NCBI GenBank assembly: GCA_004563195.1
Contig: SFTJ01000006.1
Coordinates: 1-64,000, forward strand
DNA length: 64,000 nt
Source of the DNA: a bacterium
GTDB taxonomy: Bacteria; Bacteroidota; Bacteroidia; Bacteroidales; Muribaculaceae
Reading direction: 5' to 3'
The notes beneath the pieces were generated by a model, which saw only the letters and a program-made list of their open reading frames with translations, did not search any database and was not told the DNA's origin. The position numbers and the translations under genes are program-made. Of the stretch, positions 54,511 through 61,857 are shown one piece after another (position 1 is the stretch's first letter; each line of letters starts with the position of its first letter).

Positions 54511-54561
54511 GGAAGCCCGAATAATCACATTGGTGAAGCACTATTTCGGGCTTCCTTTTTT
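54511..54561 (+). terminator. terminator after ddl
   Basis: GGAAGCCCGAA at 54511-54521 pairs with TTCGGGCTTCC at 54545-54555, followed by TTTTTT to 54561. The loop is 23 bases. It ends the hydrolase-murF-ddl operon and separates it from the lipoprotein gene starting at 54583. Confidence 0.88.
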
Positions 54562-54582
54562 AGAATAACACCTACATAAAGA

Positions 54583-56184
54583 ATGAAAAAGATAATTTCA
54601 GCATTTGCGTTAGGCATGATGTATGCCGCAATGATTTCGTGCACACCTACGGAGAAGTTCGATAGCGTGGCATCGAAATATATGACATGCGCCGATGGCA
54701 CCAAAGTGCATTATAAGACAGTGGGCGAGGGCGAACCGGCAGTGGTGTTTGTGCACGGATTTGGCTGCGATATGCGTACATGGGCAAAGCAATATGAAGC
54801 ACTCGGCGGCGACAGCGTAAAGCAAGTGTATATCGACCTCCCCGGATTCGGAAAAAGTGATAAGGTGGACGAAGAATATACCCTCGAGTTTTTTGCCAAA
54901 CGCGTGGCAGCAGTGCTTGAGAAGGAAGGCGTGAAGCAAGCTGTGCTTGTGGGGCATAGCCTCGGCACACCTATTTGCCGCCAAGTGGCATTCGATTATC
55001 CCCAACTCGTGGCTGGCATAATGGATATAGACGGCGTTTATTGCCTTTATCCCGCCATCGACGATAATTCCACCGAAGCACAGAAAGAAGCAGCTGCTCA
55101 GTATGAAGAGGCTGTTGAAAGCTTTGCCCGGAGTTTTTGCGGCGACAGCGTAGCTGAAAATATCAAGAATTTCGTAAAATCCCTCAGCGGACCGAATACA
55201 CCCGCCGAAGTCGCCGATTATGCCATGTCTACCATGCCGGAGGTAGATGCCAAAGTGGCTTGCAGCACCATGAGCAACCTTATAGACCGCAAATGGTGGA
55301 CCGGAAAATGGCTCGATGTGCCTGCTGTGGTGATTTGCACTCAAAATAGCGGTTTGCAGCCCGACAACAAGCAGTCGATGCAAGCCTTGTATTCAAATCT
55401 CGACTATGTGGAACTCACCGATTGCGGTCACTTCATACATATGGAACAACCCAAACTCGTTAACGGCAAGCTACGCGAACTGTTGGCTTATGCAAGAAGT
55501 CGCAGTCTGCGTCGCATCGATGTGAATGGCGTGAATCTGCTCTACGAAGTGGCAGGAGATGGCAAGCCCGTGCTTCTGATACACGGCAACGGCGGTTCGC
55601 ACGAGGCGCTTGAGACCACAGCCGGTCAGCTTGTGCGCAAGGGCTATAAGGTGTATGCAGTAGATTCTCGTGGTCATGGCGCCAACGAACCGCTCAAGGA
55701 ATATCATTATGCCGATATGGCTGAAGATATGTATCAGTTCTGCCAAAAACTCGGCATCAGCAAGCCCGCAGTGTATGGTTGGAGCGATGGCGGCATAGTG
55801 GCGCTTATGCTCGAGATAATGCATCCCGGCACAGTGCAGTTGATGGCTATTAGCGGAGCAAATGTTCAGCCCGAAGGCGTGGTAAACTTTGAAGAATTTC
55901 GCAAAAACATACTTGCCGAGGGCAACCCGATGGCTATGATGATGGTATATGAACCCAATATCACCGATACCCAATTGCGAGGAGTGAATGTGCCGGTGCT
56001 GGTGTGTGCCGGATCAGACGACCTGATTATCGCCGAGCACACCCGCTATATGGCTGAGATGTTGCCAAAATCGGAGCTGAAGATAGTGGAAGGCGAAGAC
56101 CACGGGTCGTATATCTGGCATAATCCTATGATGGGCGAGATACTCATCGATTATCTCGAACGCAACGGCTATAAAGCCCGATAG
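54583..56184 (+). CDS. lipoprotein with two tandem alpha/beta hydrolase domains
   Basis: A 533-residue protein with a lipoprotein-like signal ending AMISC (Cys20). Domain 1 (about 35-300) has VVFVHGFGCD, the nucleophile in LVGHSLG, and a His in DCGHFIHME. Domain 2 (about 305-533) has LLIHGNGGSHE, the nucleophile in YGWSDGG, the acid in AGSDDLI, and a His in EGEDHGSYIWH. Both triads look usable, although the acid of domain 1 is not obvious. Two full hydrolase domains in one chain is unusual. Gene fusion after duplication is likely but the domains are quite different. Substrate unknown; it would act at the cell surface or in the periplasm. Confidence 0.88.
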   Translation: MKKIISAFALGMMYAAMISCTPTEKFDSVASKYMTCADGTKVHYKTVGEGEPAVVFVHGFGCDMRTWAKQYEALGGDSVKQVYIDLPGFGKSDKVDEEYTLEFFAKRVAAVLEKEGVKQAVLVGHSLGTPICRQVAFDYPQLVAGIMDIDGVYCLYPAIDDNSTEAQKEAAAQYEEAVESFARSFCGDSVAENIKNFVKSLSGPNTPAEVADYAMSTMPEVDAKVACSTMSNLIDRKWWTGKWLDVPAVVICTQNSGLQPDNKQSMQALYSNLDYVELTDCGHFIHMEQPKLVNGKLRELLAYARSRSLRRIDVNGVNLLYEVAGDGKPVLLIHGNGGSHEALETTAGQLVRKGYKVYAVDSRGHGANEPLKEYHYADMAEDMYQFCQKLGISKPAVYGWSDGGIVALMLEIMHPGTVQLMAISGANVQPEGVVNFEEFRKNILAEGNPMAMMMVYEPNITDTQLRGVNVPVLVCAGSDDLIIAEHTRYMAEMLPKSELKIVEGEDHGSYIWHNPMMGEILIDYLERNGYKAR

Positions 56185-56189
56185 AGCAA

Positions 56190-56645
56190 TCACATGCCTA
56201 TGATGTCGGTGTAACAAGGAATGTCGGGAAGGAAAGAATAAGAGTCGGTGTCGTAATCGATTTTGCAGCAATAATGCTGCAATCCGTTCGACACCATAAG
56301 ATATTTGGCGCGCAGCACCATATTGTAGCGCACTATTTGGTCGAAAACCTTTTGAGTGATTTCCACCGACGGTGCCTTGTATTCCACGATTGCAAACGGG
56401 CAGCCCTCGCGGTCGGCAATGAGCGTATCGCAGCGGCGCTTAATGTCGTTTTGCACCAAGGCTATCTCATTGCCCATCAAGGCTTGAGGAAACTGCTTGT
56501 GATGAATGAGAAATGCCACAAAATTCTGCCGCACCCACTCCTCAGGCGTGAGTGCCACAAATTTCGAGCGAAGCACATCGAAAATAGTCAATCCGTTTGC
56601 GCTTTTTTTTATCGTAAATTGGTGTTCCGGCAGATTAAGTTGCAT
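56190..56645 (-). CDS. PDDEXK-type protein, HsdR N-terminal-like
   Basis: A 151-residue protein resembling the type I restriction HsdR N-terminal nuclease domain found as a stand-alone gene in Bacteroidales. RRCDTLIADREGCPFAIVEYKAP fits the D...ExK active site, with a conserved Gln later in VFDQIVRY. No helicase or methylase genes are near, so it is not part of a restriction system. It is divergent from holA with 78 bases between starts, an arrangement that I recall from other Bacteroidales. Function unknown; DNA repair or replication is plausible from context. Confidence 0.82.
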   Translation of the reverse strand: MQLNLPEHQFTIKKSANGLTIFDVLRSKFVALTPEEWVRQNFVAFLIHHKQFPQALMGNEIALVQNDIKRRCDTLIADREGCPFAIVEYKAPSVEITQKVFDQIVRYNMVLRAKYLMVSNGLQHYCCKIDYDTDSYSFLPDIPCYTDIIGM

Positions 56646-56655
56646 GGGAATTTAG

Positions 56656-56663
56656 TATATTTG
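56656..56663 (+). promoter_or_regulatory. candidate -7 box for holA
   Basis: TATATTTG matches TAnnTTTG and lies 61 bases before the holA ATG. No -33 element at the correct spacing. Confidence 0.4.
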
Positions 56664-56723
56664 CATTAGCGAAAATTATTTCGGCTGTAAAGGTAGTGAA
56701 AAACCGTAAAATAAGAGAAATCA

Positions 56724-57764
56724 ATGGCTGTAAAAAAAGAGGCAGTGACTTATTTAAGTCTGCTCAACGACATAAAGAATAAGAAATTCCAACCCATCTA
56801 TGTTCTGCAAGGTGAGGAGGCTTATTATATAGATAGTCTTACCGAAGCGATTATCGATTCGGCACTCGAAGAAGAGGAGCGTGATTTCAATCTTACTGTT
56901 ACCTATGGCATCGATGCCGATGTGAAAGAGCTGATGGGTGCTTGTCGTCGCTATCCGATGATGGCTGAGCGTCAAGTGATAGTGCTCAAAGAGGCCCAGA
57001 ATCTCAAGAACAATGCCGAATGTAATATCGACCTTTTTAAGTTTTATGCTGAAAATCCGTTACGTAGCACCGTGCTGGTGATATGCAACAAAGGCGGAAA
57101 CCTGAAGAGTAAGGAATTTTTGTCGACTCTAAAATCGGAAGGCACCGGTGTGGTATTTGAGTCGAAGAAAGAGACCGAGAGCTCTATGCTCAATCTCATA
57201 TCGGGTTATGTTAAGAGCAAGGGTTGCACCATCGATGTAAAGTCAGCCACCATGCTTCGCGATTTTGTAGGACTCGATGTGGCTCGAATGTTTGGCGAAA
57301 TCGACAAATTGAGCATCTTGGTTGACCAAAGCAAGCAGATTACGCCCGAGATGATAGAGAAAAACATAGGTATCAGCAAGGACTATAATATGTTTGAGTT
57401 TGAAGATGCTTTGATAGATCGCAATGTGGGAAAAGCATTCAAAATATTGGATTATTTCGAAAAAAACCAGAAAAACAATCCGGTGCAGCTAATAACGCCT
57501 CGTATTTTCGGATTTTTTGTTAACACGCTATTGGTGCAGACCGCCAAGGATAAATCGCAGAAAGGATTGCTCGAACGCTTGGATTCGAAATCAACATATC
57601 GACTCAATAAGTTTATCACCGCTGCCGGAAATTATTCGAAAATAGCCTGCGTCAACAATATCTCAGCCGTTCGCCGCCTCGATGCACAAAGCAAGGGTAT
57701 AGGTTCGCGCCAAGATGCTTTCGCTCTGCTTCGCGATTTGCTGTTCCGAATCATGACATCGTGA
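56724..57764 (+). CDS. holA: DNA polymerase III delta subunit
   Basis: A 346-residue clamp-loader subunit that opens the sliding clamp. PIYVLQGEEAYYIDSLTEAI is the N-terminal family signature, and VARMFGEIDKLSILV and the helical C-terminal collar domain fit HolA. It lacks a functional Walker A, as expected. The length is normal. It converges on the beta-barrel gene with a 20-base gap. Confidence 0.94.
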   Translation: MAVKKEAVTYLSLLNDIKNKKFQPIYVLQGEEAYYIDSLTEAIIDSALEEEERDFNLTVTYGIDADVKELMGACRRYPMMAERQVIVLKEAQNLKNNAECNIDLFKFYAENPLRSTVLVICNKGGNLKSKEFLSTLKSEGTGVVFESKKETESSMLNLISGYVKSKGCTIDVKSATMLRDFVGLDVARMFGEIDKLSILVDQSKQITPEMIEKNIGISKDYNMFEFEDALIDRNVGKAFKILDYFEKNQKNNPVQLITPRIFGFFVNTLLVQTAKDKSQKGLLERLDSKSTYRLNKFITAAGNYSKIACVNNISAVRRLDAQSKGIGSRQDAFALLRDLLFRIMTS

Positions 57765-57784
57765 CAAGCGATTGCTGATAATGC

Positions 57785-58474
57785 TTACTTGATGCGGAAG
57801 CTGTAGCCGAGTGTTACTGCCACCGACATATTGCCCGATGCCGAGAAGGTGTCGGCTTTTTTACTTGAAAAGATGTTGCCGAGTCCGTAGTACACGCGCC
57901 CTTCGAGAATGATGGAGTGCTTGCGTTTGGCTATGAGTTCCATGCCCGCTCCGAATGCCAACCCGTAGTCGAACTTACTTTTCATTTCGAGATTAAGCTG
58001 GTCGAGGTGACGGTTTTCGTAGGGAAATCCTTCGATACTTTGCCAGTTGGTGTAGTCGAAATTGGATGAGATGTTTTCGCCAATGTTGTAGCCCAATTGG
58101 GGACCGAGGTTGAAAAAGCCTTTGAACTTGTGGCTTCCGAAATAAATATGAGTGAGAATAGGTATGGAGATGTAGGAGAATTGTCGTTCGTATTTGAAGT
58201 CGGTGTCTTCGAAGTTTTCTTTCCAGCCGCCTTTGGTGAAATTAGCCTCTATCACAAGACCGAAATTCTTTTCCTCGATATAACGGAAGGTGACACCAAG
58301 AGTCTCGCTCATGCTCCAATTTTGCTTTACACTTGGGCTGAAGGTAACTCTCGAGAGCGACACGCCGGCTTTGCCGCCGACGGCCACATTCGAAGCAAAG
58401 TGTTTTTGTGCCGATGCTCCTGCAGCCCAAGTGATGGCTGCCATAAGTAGTATTATTCGAGTGATGTGTTGCAT
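57785..58474 (-). CDS. outer-membrane beta-barrel protein (PorT-like)
   Basis: A 229-residue exported protein with a signal peptide (1 to about 23, ending AGASAQ). It has repeated amphipathic strands ending in aromatic residues (GVTFRYIEEKNFGLVIEANF, GPQLGYNI) and a C-terminal strand VAVTLGYSFRIK typical of outer-membrane barrels. It fits the Bacteroidota PorT/OMP_b-brl_2 group. It follows the LysM protein gene by 17 bases, so the two are probably co-expressed envelope proteins. Confidence 0.85.
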   Translation of the reverse strand: MQHITRIILLMAAITWAAGASAQKHFASNVAVGGKAGVSLSRVTFSPSVKQNWSMSETLGVTFRYIEEKNFGLVIEANFTKGGWKENFEDTDFKYERQFSYISIPILTHIYFGSHKFKGFFNLGPQLGYNIGENISSNFDYTNWQSIEGFPYENRHLDQLNLEMKSKFDYGLAFGAGMELIAKRKHSIILEGRVYYGLGNIFSSKKADTFSASGNMSVAVTLGYSFRIK

Positions 58475-58491
58475 ATAATGCGCTTATTTAT

Positions 58492-60480
58492 TTACCGTTC
58501 GATGGTGTTGTGAGTGGTGAAATGAATGAATTGCAAATCTTTATTGATAAAGCCGCTCCAGTTGCTGAGTCGTTGCAGCTTAAAAGATGTCTGGAGACCA
58601 TTGTATTCGTTGATTACGCGGTTGTTAAATCCGCCTTCGACGTTGGCAAGGGTTTGCAAGAAAAATTTTCCTGTGTCGTAGCCCAGCAAACCGAAACGAG
58701 GCACCACATAACGCATCTCTTCGCCGTACCATTTGCTGTATTCCTGTTCGAAATTGCGAGTTTTTGAGTCTTTCTCGTCGTAGAAGAATCGAGAATAGAT
58801 GTATGTGTCGATGGCGTGGAAATCGTCCTTCATTTCGAGCAGATAGGTGGTGTATTCCGGATATCCCATAAGCACAAAGTCCACATCGGCGCGCTCTTGC
58901 TTTATGCGCTTGAGTATGGGTATGAGCTTGGTGAGCAAAGCCTTCGAACTCGATGATGGGATTATCACATATTCGTTGCCTGCCACAAGCAGATTGTTGA
59001 CCGAATCGTAGTTGAAATCGGAATCGATGGTTACACTTGCTGTTTTTGATTTTTGTTTTTGCAAGTGCTTTTTCAAGTCGTGGCAAACGTCTTTTTCCTC
59101 TTTAGCGTTGACGGGGTTGATGAAAATGGTGGAGCGATTATCGAATTTTTTGTCGTACCATTCGCACAACTCGGCACTCAGGTAGGAGTGAGGAATGTTG
59201 GTTTGCACCGAGAATGAGTTGGTGGCATACGATTCGTCCTTTATGGCGAACAGATTGACCGAAAGGATGTCGTTTTGCTTGCAGAATTTGTTGGTAGCAT
59301 CGAGTTGCTTGGCATCGCTCGGGGCAATAATCATGTTCATCTGCTTCATGCCGGGCAGATGCAAGATGCTGTCGGTGGCAGCGAGTGAATTGCGATTGTC
59401 GTGCACAGTTACATTGATGTGCTTGCGTGTGCCGCGGCGCACCTCGTCTACAGCCATAAGAAATCCTTTAAGAAACTCAGTGTTGTTGAGAGCCGAAGCC
59501 GATGGCGAAGCCTGATGCAGCATAAAAGGCATCACAATAGCCACATTTATGGTGTCGGCGTTGCTCTTCGATGTGATAGTAGCCTTGGCGTTCTTGTCAT
59601 CGAGGTCCGACTGACGCACCACCACGGTGTCGTTGGCGGCAACCGGAATGTTTATGATGCTGCCTTTCTTGGCTTTCACGCCCGGATTGGCATCGATGAT
59701 TTTCTTTACGTCAATATTGTTGTCGCTTGCCACGGTGGTGAAGCTTTCGCCTTCCTTCAACTCGTGAGTAACGAACTTTGTGATGGGTTTTTCCACCATC
59801 ACCGCCTTGTTGTCGTTGGGTTGAATGCGAATCACCTCGCCTATTCTGAAGTTCTCAGCCGAAATACCCGGATTGAGTTCGAGAATGGCGGCTATAGTAG
59901 TGTTGTAGTATCGCGAAACATAGTAGAGCGTTTCACCGGCTTGTATTCGGTGATACACGATTTCGCTGTTCGATTCCTTTGCCTCGGTAATCGACGGTTT
60001 GGCTTTAGCTACTTCGAAACTTTCGTCTTGCGGAATAGTTATCACTTGACCCACTTTAAGCCCGTCGGCAACGATTGGGTTGGCTTGCTTTATGGCATCG
60101 ATGGAAATGCCATAGATTCGCGACAATCCATACAAAGTCTCACCTTTTTCTACAGTGTGAGTCACGGCAGCCACCTTTTGAGTAGCCGGTAACTTTACCC
60201 CGGTCTTGTCGGCACTTGGCTTGGCAAATGCATCGACCGGGAAAAACAATATTTGATTGGTCTTCAAGCCATCTTTGGCAGAGGGGTTGTATTTTATGAT
60301 ATCATCTTGAGTGATGCCATATTTTTTAGCCACGCCGTAGAGAGTCTCTTTTTTCTTCACTTTGTGGTAGTAGTAGCGCGTGTTGCCTATGGTTTGGGTA
60401 GGCATTGATAGTTGAGCGCTCGTCACAAACGCCATACTGCTGCAAAGAGCCAATGTTATGAATGAATGTAGAAATTTCAT
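58492..60480 (-). CDS. four-LysM protein with a periplasmic binding protein-like domain
   Basis: A 662-residue exported protein. A signal peptide (1 to about 22) precedes four LysM repeats at about 36-82, 106-151, 174-218 and 235-280 (for example KKKETLYGVAKKYGITQDDI and VEKGETLYGLSRIYGISIDA). Residues about 310-640 resemble a type 1 periplasmic binding fold (INVAIVMPFMLHQASP, MIIAPSDAKQLDATNKFC), as in LpoA-like regulators or amino-acid receptors. The likely role is at peptidoglycan, perhaps controlling a cell-wall synthase; this is inference from the domains. It is upstream of the PorT-like gene in one transcript. Confidence 0.9.
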   Translation of the reverse strand: MKFLHSFITLALCSSMAFVTSAQLSMPTQTIGNTRYYYHKVKKKETLYGVAKKYGITQDDIIKYNPSAKDGLKTNQILFFPVDAFAKPSADKTGVKLPATQKVAAVTHTVEKGETLYGLSRIYGISIDAIKQANPIVADGLKVGQVITIPQDESFEVAKAKPSITEAKESNSEIVYHRIQAGETLYYVSRYYNTTIAAILELNPGISAENFRIGEVIRIQPNDNKAVMVEKPITKFVTHELKEGESFTTVASDNNIDVKKIIDANPGVKAKKGSIINIPVAANDTVVVRQSDLDDKNAKATITSKSNADTINVAIVMPFMLHQASPSASALNNTEFLKGFLMAVDEVRRGTRKHINVTVHDNRNSLAATDSILHLPGMKQMNMIIAPSDAKQLDATNKFCKQNDILSVNLFAIKDESYATNSFSVQTNIPHSYLSAELCEWYDKKFDNRSTIFINPVNAKEEKDVCHDLKKHLQKQKSKTASVTIDSDFNYDSVNNLLVAGNEYVIIPSSSSKALLTKLIPILKRIKQERADVDFVLMGYPEYTTYLLEMKDDFHAIDTYIYSRFFYDEKDSKTRNFEQEYSKWYGEEMRYVVPRFGLLGYDTGKFFLQTLANVEGGFNNRVINEYNGLQTSFKLQRLSNWSGFINKDLQFIHFTTHNTIER

Positions 60481-60555
60481 TGCTTGTGAGGTGTGATTAT
60501 GTGGATAAAAGTAATATTCTTATGACAAAATGTAGTGGAGAGAGTGCCGGTTGCC

Positions 60556-61824
60556 TCAAGCGTTCATTGCCTGGTCGAGGTCGGCGATAATGTCGTCGAC
60601 ATTCTCAATACCCACCGAGAGACGAATCAAGTCGGGAGCCACTCCGGCTTCCACGAGTTGCTCGTCGGAGAGCTGACGGTGAGTGTGGCTTGCCGGATGG
60701 AGCACGCAAGAGCGGGCATCGGCAACGTGAGTGACTATGCTGATGAGCTTAAGGTTGTCCATAAAGCGTTCGGCATCGGCGCGAGAGCCTTTGAGACCGA
60801 ACGACATCACGCCGCAACTTCCGTGGGGCATATATTTCTTGGCAAGGTCGTAATACTGATTGCCGGGAAGGTCGCAATAGTTTACCCAAGCCACTTTGGG
60901 ATTATCCTCGAGCCATTTGGCCACAGTGAGAGCGTTGCTGCAGTGACGAGGCATGCGCAAATGCAGAGTTTCGAGACCTACATTGATGAGAAATGCATTG
61001 TGAGGCGACTGAATGGATCCGAGGTCACGCATCAGTTGTGAAGTGGCCTTGGTGATATAGGCAAGACGGCCGAATTTTTCGATGTAAGTGATGCCGTGAT
61101 ACGATTCGTCGGGAGTGGTAAGACCCGGGAAACGGTCGGCGTGCTTGCTCCAATCGAAATTGCCGCTATCCACAATAACACCGCCCACGGTCATGGCGTG
61201 ACCGTCCATATATTTAGTGGTGGAGTGAGTGACGATGTCGGCACCCCATTCAAACGGGCGACAGTTGATGGGAGTGGCAAATGTGTTGTCGACGATGAGA
61301 GGCACACCGTGGTCGTGAGCCACTTTGGCAAATTTCTCGATGTCGAGCACATTGATGCTCGGGTTAGATATGGTTTCGCCGAAGAGCGCCTTGGTGTTAG
61401 GCTTGAAAGCGGCTGCTATTTCTTCCTCCGAAGCATCTACGCTCACAAAAGTGGTTTCGATGCCGAGTTTGCGTAAGGTGACATTAAGCAGATTGAAAGT
61501 GCCGCCATATATTTGAGCGCTGCTCACAATGTGGTCACCTGCCTCACAGATATTGAAGAGGGCGTAGAAGTTGGCTGCTTGGCCCGATGAAGTGAGCATA
61601 GCGCCTACGCCGCCTTCCAGAGCTGCTATTTTGGCAGCTACGGCATCGTTGGTGGGGTTTTGCAGACGAGTATAGAAGTACCCCGATTCTTCGAGGTCGA
61701 AAAGGCGACCCATTTGTTCGCTTGAATCATATTTGAATGTAGTGCTCTGATAGATGGGAAGAATACGAGCTTCTCCGTTGCGTGGCGTGTAACCTGCTTG
61801 TACACACATTGTTTCTTTTCTCAT
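60556..61824 (-). CDS. metY: O-acetylhomoserine sulfhydrylase
   Basis: A 422-residue PLP enzyme of the Cys/Met metabolism family that makes homocysteine (or cysteine) from O-acetylated amino acid and sulfide. HSTTKYMDGHAMTVGG holds the PLP lysine. YTRLQNPTNDAVAAKIAALEG and the length above 400 favour MetY over MetB/MetC. It follows dnaG by 33 bases on the same strand. No SAM-responsive leader is seen. Confidence 0.94.
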   Translation of the reverse strand: MRKETMCVQAGYTPRNGEARILPIYQSTTFKYDSSEQMGRLFDLEESGYFYTRLQNPTNDAVAAKIAALEGGVGAMLTSSGQAANFYALFNICEAGDHIVSSAQIYGGTFNLLNVTLRKLGIETTFVSVDASEEEIAAAFKPNTKALFGETISNPSINVLDIEKFAKVAHDHGVPLIVDNTFATPINCRPFEWGADIVTHSTTKYMDGHAMTVGGVIVDSGNFDWSKHADRFPGLTTPDESYHGITYIEKFGRLAYITKATSQLMRDLGSIQSPHNAFLINVGLETLHLRMPRHCSNALTVAKWLEDNPKVAWVNYCDLPGNQYYDLAKKYMPHGSCGVMSFGLKGSRADAERFMDNLKLISIVTHVADARSCVLHPASHTHRQLSDEQLVEAGVAPDLIRLSVGIENVDDIIADLDQAMNA

Positions 61825-61857
61825 TGGCTGATATTTCTGTTATTAATTATTTTGTTA

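Noticed and set aside
56190..56645. HsdR-like protein as part of a type I restriction system
   Set aside because: There is no helicase motor, specificity subunit or methyltransferase nearby, and the protein is only the length of the nuclease domain.
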